Assembly: GCA_907163375.1 (NCBI GenBank)
Contig: CAJQUW010007290.1
Location: forward strand, 62,001-126,000
DNA length: 64,000 bases
Origin: Prostheceraeus crozeri
Taxonomy: Eukaryota; Platyhelminthes; Polycladida; Euryleptidae
Direction of reading: 5' to 3'
Shown: in pieces, positions 46,201-59,900 of the stretch
Position numbering within the stretch: the stretch's first letter is position 1
Layout of the letters: every line of letters begins with the position of its first letter
The notes under the pieces: generated by a model
Databases searched by the model: none
What the model was told of the DNA's origin: nothing
Seen by the model: the letters and a program-made list of their open reading frames with translations, nothing else
Position numbers and translations under genes: made by a program

Positions 46201-47900
46201 ATTTTTTATTAAATATTTATACACAAACAAACAACAACAACTCACAAACCAACAACAACACAAAATCCACAAAAAACCAAAAAACACAACCAACAAAAAA
46301 CACAAAAACAAAACAATTACAAAAAAAAAATCACACAAAACCAAAAACACACAACAAACAAAACAAAACCACAAAAACACAAACACAACAAACAACACAA
46401 CAAATAGAACCAACAACACACCAAAAACAAAAAAAACAACAATAAAAACAACAACCCAAACCACAAACACTAAAAAACCACACCAAAAAAAACCAAAAAC
46501 ACCCTAACAAACAAAAAACTTCAAAACACAACAGGCACACCAACCACACAACCCTCCAACCAGCCCAAAAACATCCACACCACTCAACACCAACACACAT
46601 CAAACCACAAAACCAAAACCCAAACAAGCCCACCCCACACACACAAACAAACCTCAAAATAGACACAAAAAAAAACTCAATCCCACATCCACAACCCCAA
46701 ATCCACCACCCACTCTCTAGGGGTGGGTGGGATCACGGCCAAAAACCCACAAAACACATAACAAAGCAGGTGCATCACAAACACAAACAACAGACCAAAA
46801 AAACCAACAAAACCAACCATGGGGGGGGTGGGGCAAACACAAAAACATACCAACACAAAAAACCAAAAAACCTACAAAAACAACAACAAAAAATAAAAAC
46901 AAACCAACCAAAAACAAAAAAACACAAAAAATACACAAAAACAAAACAAAGGGCAAAAGCAAACAAAAAAACAACAAAAAAAACCACAAACCAAACAGAA
47001 AACTCCTAAAAACAAAAACAACCGCCAAAGCAGCAAAAAAAAAATAAACACGCAACCGGGGGGGGGGGTGGGGGGGCACACCACAACATAAAAAAAACAG
47101 AAAACCAACAATAAACAAAAAAAAACTGCCACAGAAACACGCAAGGAACACACAACATTCCAACACAAAACGAAACAAAAAAATCAACAAAAAGCGGCGC
47201 AAAAACCCAACAAGCAAAAAACATAAAAACAAAAAACAAACCAAACCACACACAAAAAAAACACAAAAAAAAACAAAAAAAACAAAAACAACAAAAAAAA
47301 CAACAAAACAAAAAAAAACAAAAACAAAAAACAAAAACAACAAAAAAAACAAAAAAACAAAAAAACAAAAAAAAAAACAAAAAAAAAAACAAAAAAAAAA
47401 AAAAACAAAAAAAACAAAACAAAAAAAAAAACAAAAAACAAAACAAAAAAAAACAACAACAAAACAAAACAAAACAAAAAAAAAAACAAAAAAAAACAAC
47501 AAAAAAAACAAAAACAAACAAAAACACAATAAACACCCATCAACAAAACAATCACAACCACAACAACATCAACCTATAACAAACCCAAACACCAAAAACA
47601 CAACACAAAGCACCACCCCAAACAACAAAAACAAAACACTATAAACAACCACAACCCAAAGCCAAAACTAAAACACCCAACAAAAAAAAACAACCAGCAA
47701 AACACCACCAAACAAACACACCTCTAACACCTAAAAAACACCCCAAAAAAACCACAAAAATAATTCAACCCAAAAACCCAAAAAAAACCACCCCACAACA
47801 ACAACAAATAACCTAAAACATCAACCAAAAAAGAAAACAACACACAACACACCATCAAAAACCCCCTATCAACCAAACAAAACCCAACAAACCAAACTCA
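46200..47900. repeat. A/C-only low-complexity tract with G clusters
   Basis: The plus strand is almost purely A and C (CAAAA, ACAAC, ACCAA words without a fixed period). Isolated G clusters occur near 46720-46740, 46821-46834 and 47058-47077. Long minus-strand frames made of Phe, Val, Cys, Leu and Gly simply translate this bias. Could be a genuine simple repeat; a base-calling or assembly artefact is at least as likely. Confidence 0.75.
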
Positions 47901-47904
47901 ATCC

Positions 47905-50900
47905 CACCTGCAATGGTTCAAGTGCATAAGTTCAAAAAATCGTCGTGAGTCTTGTACTTGTCAGTCTAACTTAGGACAAATACAGAGGCCTATACAAAAT
48001 AGTGGCCACCTCAATGTACATGGTGCTTAAGTGTCAAAAAAATCGTCGTAGTCTTGTACTTGTAATTCCGAATTAAAGACAAATACAGTAGGCCTGGACT
48101 GTTAAGTGAAACCTCATTATAAAGTGCTTAGTTCAAAAAAAATGCTTCGTAGTCTTTACTTGGAATTCTAACTTCGACAAATATCGATAAGCCGATACGT
48201 TTAGTGGAAACCTGCAATGGGACATATCATAATTCTAAAAACATATTCGTAGTCTTGGTACATGGTGATTTCTAATAAGGAAAAATAGCAGTAGGCCTAT
48301 ACGTGTGAAGTTGATAACCTGCAATGGTACATAGTGCTTAAGTATTCAAAAAAAAATCTTCAAGAGGTCCTGGCTCTGTAATACTAACTTAGACAATCGA
48401 GTAAGCCATACATAGATAATCCACACTCAATTGTACATAGTGCTTAAGTTCAAAAGAAGCTTGTGAGTCTTGTACTTGTGAATCTAGAACTAAGGAAAAT
48501 AAACGAGTAGCCATACGTGTTGAGTGAAACCGCAATGGTACATATGCTTAAATTCAAAAAATCTTCACGAGGTCTTGGTACTTGTGAATTCTACTTAGGA
48601 ACAAATCGAGTCGGCCTAACTGTTTGTGCCACCTGCAATTGTACATAAGTGCTCAAGTTAAAAAAAAAATCTTCGTGAGTCTTGGGCACTTGTGAATTCT
48701 AACTTAGACAATACGATAGGTGGTATACGTATAATTATTGTGGCCACCTTGCAATTGTACTTAGTGCAATAAGTTCAAAAAATTCTCGTGAGGTCTTGGT
48801 ACTATTGTCATTCTAATTTAGGAACAAATACGAGTAGGCCATACAAATAAGTGCCACCGTGCAAATTTTACATTGCTTAATTCTAAAAAATCTCGGAGGT
48901 CTTGGTACTTGTAATTCTAATTTAAACAATACGAGTAGGCCTGTACGGTGTTAATGAAACCTGCAATGGTATATAAGTTCTAATTCAAAAAATCTCGGGA
49001 GGGCGGTACTTGTGAATTCTAACTTCGACAAATACGATAGCCTAAGCGGATATAGTGAAACCCAATGTACATAGTGCTTAGTTCCAAAAAAGTCTGGGAG
49101 TCTTGTACTTTTAAATCTAACTCGGACAAATACGAGGAAGCCTATACTGTTGAGTGAAACCTGCAATGTACATAGTGCTAAATTCAAAAAAATTCTGTCG
49201 TAGGTCTTGTAACTTGTGAATTCTAATTTAAGGAAAAATACGAGTAGGCTCTACGTGTTTAGAGGAAACCTGCAATGGTACATATCTTAAGTCAAAAGAA
49301 TCTTACTGAGGTCTTGGTACTTGGTAAGTTCTAACTTAGACAAATACATAGCCTAATACCTAATATCGCCAAACCATCAATGTACCCAGTGCTTAATTCA
49401 CAAAAAAATTTTTGGTGAAGTCTTGGTACGTGGAAGTCTAACTTAAAATTATGAGTAGCCTATACTTATATATGGCCACCTCAAATTATACATATCATTC
49501 AGTTCAAAAGAAGTCGTGGAGGTCGTGGTAACTTGTGAATTCTAACTAAGGAAAATAAACGAGTAGCCTATACATGGTTTAGTGGAAACCTGCAATGGTA
49601 CAATAGGCTTAATGTTTAAAATTAAGCTTTCACGAGTCAGTGGTAACTTGTGAATTTCGAACTTAGGACACAATAACGAGTAGCCCTATACTGTTTAAGG
49701 GCCACACTGCAATTGTACATAGTCATGCTCAAGTTAAAAAAAAATCTTCGTGAGGTCTTGGCACTTGTGAATTCTAAACTTAGGACAATAAACGAGTAGG
49801 CCCTATACGATAATATAGTGCCCACCTGCAATTGTAACATAGTGGCATAATATTACAAAAAATCTTCGTGAGGTCTTGGGTACTTGTCCATTTCTAACTT
49901 AGAGACAAATAACCGAGTAGGCCTATACAAATATAGTGGCTCACCTGCAATTGTACATGTGCTTAAGTTCACAAAAAAAAATCTTCGTGAGGTCTTGGTA
50001 ACTTCAGTTTCTAACATTAGGACCAATTCACGAGTAGGCCTATACGTATAAAGTGGCCACTTCAATTGGACATAGTGCTTAAGTTTCACAAAAAATTTTG
50101 GTGAGTCTTCGTACTTGTGAATTCCTAACTTTAGAAAATACGAATACTTCCAATACGTATATAGGTGGGCCTCCTGCAATTGTACATAGTGCTTAAGTTC
50201 AAAAAAGTCTTGGTGAGGTCTTGGTTACTTGTGACTTCTAACTTAGGCAAAATAAGAGTAGGCCTATACCGTGTTAGTGGAAACCCCTGCAATAGTACAT
50301 AGTGCTTAATTCAAAAAAAATCTTCGTGAGTCTTGGCACTTGTGAATTCTCAACTTTGACAAATACGATAGCCTATACTGTATTAGTGGCCACCTGCAAG
50401 TGGTACATAAGTGCTATAAGTTATAAAAAATCTTCGTGAGGTCTTGGTACTTGTGAATTCTAACTTAGGACAAATACGAGTAGGCCTATTCGTATATTTA
50501 GTGGCGACCTGTAATTGTACAGTTGTGGTTTAACTTCAAAAAAAATCATCGTGAGGTCTTGGTACTTGTGAATCTATCTTTAGCCACTCCTAAACTGTAG
50601 GAAAATATGAGATAGGCCCTATACGTATATAGTGGGCCACCTGCAATTGTACAATAGTGCATAGTTCAAACAAAATCATCGTGAAGGTCTTGGTACTTGT
50701 AATTCTAACTTAGGAAAATACCAGTAGGCACGATACGGTCTAGTGGAAACCCTTGCAAATGTTACATAGTGCTTAAGTTCAAAAAAAATATTTGTTGTAG
50801 GTCTTGGTACTTGTGAATTCTAACTTAGGAAAATACAAGTAGGCCTATGCGTATAGAGAGGCCACCTTCCAATGGTACATATGCTTAAGTTCAAAAAAAA

Positions 50901-53900
50901 AAATCTTCGTGAGGTCCTTGGTACTTGTGAATCTCAACTAAGTTTGAGGACCAAATACGATAGGCCTGTACTGTGTAAGTGGAAACCTGCAATGTACATA
51001 GTGCTTAAGTTCAAAAAAAATCTTCGTGATGTCCCCTTGGTACTTGTGATTTCCTAAACTTCTGAACAAATACGAGTAGGCCTATAACGCGTATCATAGT
51101 GGGAAACCGGCAATGGTACATAGTGCGTAATTTCAAAAAAAATCTTCAAGAGGTCTTGGCACTTGTGCAATTCTAACTTTATGAACAAATACAGTTAGGC
51201 CCATACGTATATAGTGGCCACTCTGCAATTGGTACACAGTGCTTAAGTTCAAAAGAAGTCTATAGGTGAGGTCGTGGGTACTTGTGAATTCTAACTAAGG
51301 AAAAATGACAGTAGCCTATACGTGTTTACTGGAAAACCTGCAATGGTACATATGCGTCAAATTCAAAAAAAATCGTCACGAGGTCCATGGTACTTGTGAA
51401 TTCTAACTTCGGACACAAATACGAGTAGGCCTAGACTTTTAGTGGCCACCTGCAATTGTACATAGTTGCTCAAGTTAAAAAAAAATCTTCGTGAGTTCTT
51501 GGCACTTGTGAAATCTAACCTTAGGACAAAATTACGATGTAGCGCCTATACTATATATAAGTGCCCACCTGCAATTGTACATAGTGCATAAGTTCAAAAA
51601 AAATCCTTCGTGAGGTCTTAGTACTTGTCAGTTCTAATTTAGGACAAATACGAGTAGGCCTATACAAATATAGTGGGCCACCTTGCAATGTGACATGTGC
51701 TTAAGTGCAAAAAAAATCTTCGTGAGGTCCTTGGTACTTGTGAATTCTAATGTAAAAGACAAATACGAGTAAGGCCTTACGTGTTAAGATGGAAACCTGC
51801 AATGGTATAAGAGTGCTTAAGTTTCACAAAAAATTCTTCCGTTAGGTCTTGGTACTTGTGAATTCTAACTTCTGACAAAACGAGTTAGGCCCTATGCGTA
51901 TTATAGTGCCACCCTGCAATAGTAACATAGTGCTTAAGTTTCAAAAACAGTCTTGGTGAGGTCTTGGTAACTTGTAAAGTCTAATCTTCGACAAATACGA
52001 GTAAGCCTATACGTGTTTAGTGAAACCTGCAATGGTACATAGTGCTTAAGTTCAAAAAAAATCTTCCGTGAGGTCTTGGTACTTGTGAATTCTAATTTAG
52101 GAAAAATAACGAGTAGGCCTATACCGTGTTTAAGTGGAAACCCTTCAAATGGTACAATAGTGCTTAAGTTCAAAAAAAATCTTCAAGAGGTCTTTGGCAC
52201 TTGTGAATTCTAACTTAGGACAAATAACGAGTAGGCCTCATACATATATAGTTTGGCCACCTGCAATTGTACAGTAGTGCTTAAGTTCAAAAGAAGTCGT
52301 TGGTGAGGTCTGGTACTACTGTGAATTCTAACTAAGAAAATACGAGTACGCACCTATACGTGTTTAGTGGAAAACCTGCAATGGTAACATATGCTTAAAT
52401 TCCAAAAAAAATCTTCCTGCGAGGTCTTGGTACTTGTGAATTCTAGCTCGAGACAAATACTGTAGAGCTATACGTGTTTAAGTGGCCACCCTGCAATTGT
52501 ACATAGGGCTCAAGTGAAAAAAAAAAATCTTCGTGAGGTCCCTTGGGCACGTGTGAATTCTAACATAGGACAAATACGAGTAGGCCTATAACGTATATAG
52601 TAGTGGGCCAACCCTCAAATTGTACATAAGTGCATGAAGTTTCAAAAAAAAATATCTCGTGAGGTCTTGGTACTTGTCAAGTTTCTAAGTTAGGACAAAT
52701 ACGAGTAGGCCTATACAAATATAGGCCACCTGCAATTGGACATGGTGCTTAAGTTCAAAAAAAATCTTCGTGAGGTCCTTGGTACGTTGTGAATTCTAAT
52801 TTATAGACCAATAATACGAGTAGCCTGTACGGTGTTAAGTGGTAAACCTGCAATGTATATAGTGCTTAAGTTCAAAAAAATCTCGTCGTGAAGGTCTTGG
52901 TACTTTTGTGAATTCTAACTTCTGACAAATACGAGTAGGCCTAATCGTATATATTGGATAACCTGCAATGGTACATATTGCTTAAGGTTCAAAAAAAGTC
53001 TTGGTGAGGTCTTGGTACTTGTAAATTCTAACTTCGGACCAATATACGAGTAAGCCTATAACTTGTGTTAGAGTGGACAACCATGCAATGGTACATAGTG
53101 CTTAAGTTCAAAAAAAATCTTCGTGAGTCCTTTGGTACGATTGTGAATTCTAATTTAGGAAAAATACTAGTAGGCCTATCACGTGTTTTAGTGGAAGACC
53201 TAACTGCTATGGTAGCAATCATTCTCTAAGTTCAAAAGAATCTTCGTCGAGGTTCTTGGTACTTGTGAATTCTAACGTAGGACCAATACAGAGTACTCCT
53301 TATACCTATAATATTTGCACCACCTATGCAATTTGTACATTATGCTTAAGTTCAACAAAAAATTTTGGTGAAGTCCTTGGTACTTGTGAATTCTAACTTA
53401 GGAGAGAAATGCTATGAGTAGGCCTACTACGTAATAATATGGCCCCCACTCGCAATTTTATACATAGTGCTTTAGGTTTCAAAAGAAGTCTTTGGTGTAG
53501 GTGCGATGGTCTCGTGTGAAGTCCTAGTACTGTACCGAAAATACAGTAGGCCTATAAGTGTTTAGTGGAAACCTGCAATGGTACATAGTGCTTAAGTTTC
53601 AAAAAAATATCTTCACGAGTCTTGGATACTTGGTGAATTCTAAAACTTCGGACAAATACGAAGTAGGCATATACGTGTTAGTGGCCACCTGCAATTGTAC
53701 ATAGTGCTCAAGTTAAAAAAAAAAATCGTTCGTGAGGGTCTTGGCACTTGGAAATTCCTAACTTAGGACAAATACGAGTAGGGCCTATACGTAATATATA
53801 GTGGCCAACCCTGCAATTTGTACATAGTGGCATAATTCAAAAAATAATCTTCGTGGGTCTTAGTACTTGTCAGTTCTAAATGTGTAGGACAAATACAGTA

Positions 53901-56900
53901 GGCCAGATACAAATATAGTGCCACTTGCAATTTGTACATGTGCTTAAGTTCAAAAAAAATCTTCGGGAGGTCTTGGGACTTGTGAATGCTAATTTTAAGA
54001 CAAATACTAGTAGGCCCTGTACGTGTTAAGTGGAAACTCAATGGATATAGTGCCTTAAGTTCAATAAAAATCTTCGTGAGTGACTTGGTACTTGTGAATT
54101 CTAACTTCTGACAAATACTAGTTAGGCCTATGCGTATATAGTGGCCAACCTGCAATGGTACATAGTGCTTAAGTTCTAAAAAAAAAGTCTTGGTGAGGTC
54201 TTGGTACTTTGTAAATTCTGAACATTCGGACAAATACAAAGTAAGCCTATAACGTGTTTTTAGTGGAAACCTGCACATGGTACAATATTGCTTAAGTTCA
54301 AAAAGAAAATCTTCGTGAGGTCTATGTACTATGTGAATTCTAATTTAGGAAAAATAACGAGTAGCGCCTATTACGTGTTTATGAAACCTGCAATGGTAAC
54401 ATAGTGCGTAAGTTAAAAAAAAATCTTCAGAGGTCTTGCGACTTGTGAATTCTAACTTAGGACAAAAACGGAGTAGGCCCATACATATATAGGTGCCCAC
54501 CTGCAATTGTACATAGTCTTAATTCAAAAGAATCCTTGGTGAGTCCTTGGTACTTGTGAATTCTAACTAAGGAACTACGAGTAGGCCTATACGTCTTTAA
54601 TGGAAACCATGCAATGGTACATAGTGCTTAAATTCTAAAAAAAAAATCTTCGCGAGGTCTTGGTACTTGTGAATTCTAGCTGAGGACAAATACGAGGTAG
54701 GCCTATACGTGTTTAGTGGGCCACCTGCAATTGTACATAGTGCTCAAGTAATAAAAAATCTTACGGAGGTCTTGGCACTTGTGAATTCTAACATAGGACA
54801 AATACGAAGTAGGGCCTAATACGTATATAAGTGGCCACCATGCAAAATTGTACATAGTGCAATAAGTTCAAAAAAAATCTTCATGAGGTCTTGGTACTTG
54901 TGACTTCTATATTAGGACAAATACGAGTAGGGCCTAATAACAAAATATAGAGGGCCACCTCCAATTGTACCTGGTGCTTAAGTTCAAAAAAAAATCTTCG
55001 TGAGGTCTTGGTACTTGTGAATTCTAATTTAAGACCAAATACGAAGTAGGCCTGTACGTGTTTAACTGGAAACCTGCAATGGTAAATACAGTGCTTAAGT
55101 TCAAAAAAAAAATCTCGTGAGTCTTGTACTCTGTGAATTCTAACTTCTGACAATACGAGTAGCTTATGGCGTATATAGTGGAAACCTGCAATTGTAGCAT
55201 AGTGGCTTAAGTTCAAAAAAGTCTTGGTGAGGTGCCTTGAGTACTTGTAAAATTCTAACTTCCGACAAATACGATAAAGCCTATAACTTGTTTAGTGGAA
55301 AACCTGGCAATGGTACATAGTGCTTTAAGTTTCAAAAAAAAATCTTCGTGAGGTCTTGGTACATTGTGAATTCTAATTTAGAAAAATAACGAGTAAGGCC
55401 TATACGTTGTTTAGTGGAAACCTGCAATGGTACATATGCTTAAGTTCAAAAGAAATCTTCGAGGTCTTGGTACTTGTGAATTGCTAACTTAGGACAAATA
55501 CATAAGTAGCCTATCCCTATAATATAGTTGCCAATGACCTGCAATTGTACATATGTGCTAAGTTCACAAAAAATTTTGGTGAAGTCTTGGTACTTGTGAA
55601 TTCTAACTTAAGGAAAATATGATAGCGCCTATACGTATATAGTGCCACCTGCAATTATACATAGTGCTTTAGTTCAAAAGAAGTCCTTGGTGAGGTTCTT
55701 GGTACTTGTGAAATTCTAACAACTAAGGAAAATACGATAGGCCTATAAAGTGTTAGTCGGAAACCTGCAATGTACATAGTGCTTAGAAGTTCCCAAAAAA
55801 ATATCTTCACGAGGTCTTGGTACTTGTCGGAATTCTAACTTAGGACAAAAATACGAAGGAGCCTATACGTTGTTTAGATGGCCCACCTGCAATGTAACAA
55901 ATTAGTGCTAAAGTAAAAAAAAATCTTCGTGAGGGCTTGGCAGCTTGTGAATTCCTAACTAGGACAATAACGAGTATGGCCTATACGTATAATATTAGTG
56001 GCCACAACCTGCAATTGTACCATAGTGCATAAGTTCAAAAAATCTTCGTGAGGTCTTGGTACGTGTGTCATTCTAACTTAGGACAAATACAGTAGGCCTA
56101 TACAACAATATAGTGCCAACTAGCAATTGGTAGATGTGCTTAATGTTCAAAAAAAATCTGCGTGAGTTTTGGTACTTGGGTGAATTCTAGACTTAGGAAA
56201 ATGCAAGTAGGCCCTATAATTGTTTATAGGAACCCTGCAATGGTACATAGGGCTTAAGTTCAAAAAAAATCTGTTGGCGAGGCCTTGTACTTGTGAATTC
56301 CTAACTTAGGAAACATACGAGTAGGCCTATACGTGTTTAGATGGAAACCTGCAATGGTTTTTCATAGTGCGTAAGTTCAAAAAAAATCTTCGTGAGGTCT
56401 TGGTACTTGTATCTATTCTAATTTAACAAAATACGAGTAGGCCTATACGTGTTTAGTGGAAACCCTGCAAATGAAAAATTACATAGTGCTTAATTTCAAA
56501 TAAAATCTTCGTTATCTTGGTACTTGTCATTCCTAGCTTAGGAAAAATACAGTAAAAAGGGCCGATAATACGTGTTTAGTGAAAACCTGCAATTGGTACA
56601 TAGTGCTTAAGTTCAACAAGAAAAAATCTTCGTGAGGTCTTGGTACTTGGTGAATTCTAATTTAGGACAAATACGAGTAGGCCCTGTACTGTTAAGTGAA
56701 ACCTGCAATGGTACATAGTGCTTAAGATTCAAAAAAAATCTTCGTGAGGTCTTGTACTTGGGAATTCCTAACTTCTGACAAATACGAGTAGCCTAATACC
56801 GTATAATAGGGAAACCTGCAATGGTACATAGTGCTTAAGTTCAAAAAAAATCTTCAAGAGGTCTTGGCACTTGTGAATTCTAACTTAGGACAAATACGAG

Positions 56901-59900
56901 TAGGCCCATACGTATATAGTGGCCACCTGCAATTGTACACAGTGCTTAAGTTCAAAAGAAGTCTTGGTGAGGTCTTGGTACTTGTGAATTCTAACTAAGG
57001 AAAATACGAGTAGGCCTATACGTGTTTAGTGGAAACCTGCAAAATGTAAACACTAGTGCCTTAAATTTATTGCTTACATTCAAAAAAATCTTCACATCTT
57101 GTACTTGTTGAATTCTAACTTCGACCAAAATACGAGAGGCCTATGCGTGTTTTAGGTTAGTGGCCACCTGCAATTGTACATAGTGCTCAAGTTAAAAAAA
57201 AATCTTCGTGAGGTCTTGGCAACTTGTGAATTCTAACATAGACAAATACGAGTAGGGCCTATACGTTATATATAAGTGGCCATCCCTGCAATTGTACATA
57301 GTGCATAAGTTCAAAAAAAAATCCTTTCGTGAGTCTTGGTACTTTCAGTTTCTTAATTTAGGACAAATACGAGTAGGCCTATACAAATATAGTGGCAACC
57401 TGCAATTGTACATGGTGGTCAAGTTAAAAAAAAGCTTCGTGAGGTGTTGGTACTTGTGAATTCTAACTTAGGACAAATACGTAGTAGAGCCTGTACGTGT
57501 TAAGTGAAACCCTCAATGGTATATACTGCTTAAGTTCAAAAAAATTCTTCGTGAGGTCTTGGTACTTGTGAATTCTAACTTAGGACAAATACGAGTAATG
57601 GCCTATGCGTATATAGTGGAAACCTGCAATGGTACATAGTGCTTAAGTTCAAAAACCAAGTCTTTGTGAGGTCTTGTACTTGTAAATTCCTAACTTCGGA
57701 CAAATACGAGTAAGAGCCTATACTGTTTAGTGGCCACCTGCAATGGTACATAGTGCATAAGTTCAAAAAAAATCTTCGTGAGGTCTTGGTACTTGTGAAT
57801 TCTAACTTAGGAAAAATACGAGTAGGCCTATACGTGTTTAGTGGAAACCTGCAATGGTACATAGTGCTTAAGTTCAAAAGAAATCTTCGTGAGGTCTTGG
57901 TACTTGTGAATTCTAACTTAGGACAAATACGAGCTGGCCTATAGGTATATAGTTGCCACAATGGCAATGGTACTTAGTGCTTAAGTTCACAAAAAATTTG
58001 GTGAAGTCCTTGGTACTTGTGAATTCTAAAACTTAGGAAAATATGAGTAGTCCTATACGTATATAGTGGTGGCCACCTGCAATTATACATAGTGCGTTAG
58101 TTCAAAAGATCTTGGTGAGGTCCTTGGTACTTTGTGAATTCTAACTAAGGAAAATACAGTAGTAGGCCTATAAGTGTATTATAGTGGAAACCTGCAATGG
58201 TACATATGCTTAAGTTCAAAAAAAATCTTCACGTAGGTCTTGGTATCTTGGAATTCTAACTATAGGACATAATACGAGTAGAGCCTATACGTGTTTTAGT
58301 GGCCACCTGCAATTGTACCATATGCTAAAGTTAAAAAAAAATCTTCGTGAGGGCTTGGGCACTTGTGAATTCTAAACTTAGGACAATAACGAGTAGGCCC
58401 TATACGTTAATATATAGTGGCCACCTGCAATTGTACATAGTTGCATAAGTTTCAAAAAATCTTCGTGAGGTCTTGGTACTTGTCAATTCTAACTTAGGAC
58501 AAATACGGAGTAGCCTAATACAAATATAGTGGCCCACCTGCAATTGTAGATGGTGCTTAAGTTTCAAAAAAAATCTTCGTGAGGTTTTGGTACTTGTGAA
58601 TTCTAACTTAGGAAAATGCCAAGTAGTCCCTATACGTGTTTAGTTGGAACCCTGCAATGGTACATAGTGCTATAAGTTCAAAAAAAATCTTTGTGAGGCC
58701 TTGGTACTTGTGAATTCTAACTTAGGTAAAATACGAGTTATAGGCCTATACGTGTTTAGTGGAAACCTGCAATGGTTCATAGTGCTTAAGTTCAAAAAAA
58801 ATCTTCGTGAGGTCTTGGTACTTGTGAATTCTAATTTAGGACAAATACGAGTAGGCCTATACGTGTTTAGTGGAAACCTGCAATTGTACATAGTGCTTAA
58901 TTTCAAATAAATCTTCGTTAGGTCTTGGTACTTGTGCATTCTAGCTTAGGAAAAATACGAGTAGGCCTATACGTGTTTAGTGGAAACCTGCAATTGTACA
59001 TGGTGCTCAATTCAAAAAAATCTTCGTGAGGTCTTGGTACTTGTGAATTCTAACTTAGGACAAATACGAGTAGGCCTATGCGTATATAGTGGCCACCTGC
59101 AATTGTACATAGTGCTTAAGTTCAAAAAAAAATTTTCGTGAGGTCTTAATACTTGTGAATTCTAACTTAGGACAAATACGAGTAGGCCTATACGTATACA
59201 TAGTGGAAACCTGCAATTGTACATAGTGCATAAGTTCAAAAAAAATCTTCGTGAGGTCTTGGTACTTGTCAGTTCTAACTTAGGACAAATACGAGTAGGC
59301 CTATACGTATATAGTGGCCACCTGCAATTGTACATAGTGGTTAAGTTCAAAAAAATCTTCGTGAGGTCTTGGTACTTGTGAATTCTAGCTTAGGACAAAT
59401 ACGAGTAGGCCTATACGTGTTTAGTGGCCACCTGCAATTGTACATAGTGCTCAAGTTAAAAAAAAATCTTCGTGAGGTCTTGGTACTTGTGAATTCTAAC
59501 TTAGGACAAATACGAGTAGGCCTATACGTATATATAGTGGCCACCTGCAATTGTACATAGTGCATAAGTTCAAAAAAAATCTTCGTGAGGTCTTGGTACT
59601 TGTCAGTTCTAATTTAGGACAAATACGAGTAGGCCTATACAAATATAGTGGCCACCTGCAATTGTACATGGTGCTTAAGTTCAAAAAAAATCTTCGTGAG
59701 GTCTTGGTACTTGTGAATTCTAATTTAAGACAAATACGAGTAGGCCTGTACGTGTTAAGTGGAAACCTGCAATGGTATATAGTGCTTAAGTTCAAAAAAA
59801 TCTTCGTGAGGTCTTGGTACTTGTGAATTCTAACTTCTGACAAATACGAGTAGGCCTATGCGTATATAGTGGAAACCTGCAATGGTACATAGTGCTTAAG

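Noticed and set aside
46198..47561. Several 80-270-codon minus-strand frames rich in Phe, Val, Cys and Leu, and Lys/Asn/Thr frames on plus
   Set aside because: Pure translations of the A/C-only tract; no plausible start, domain or codon structure.
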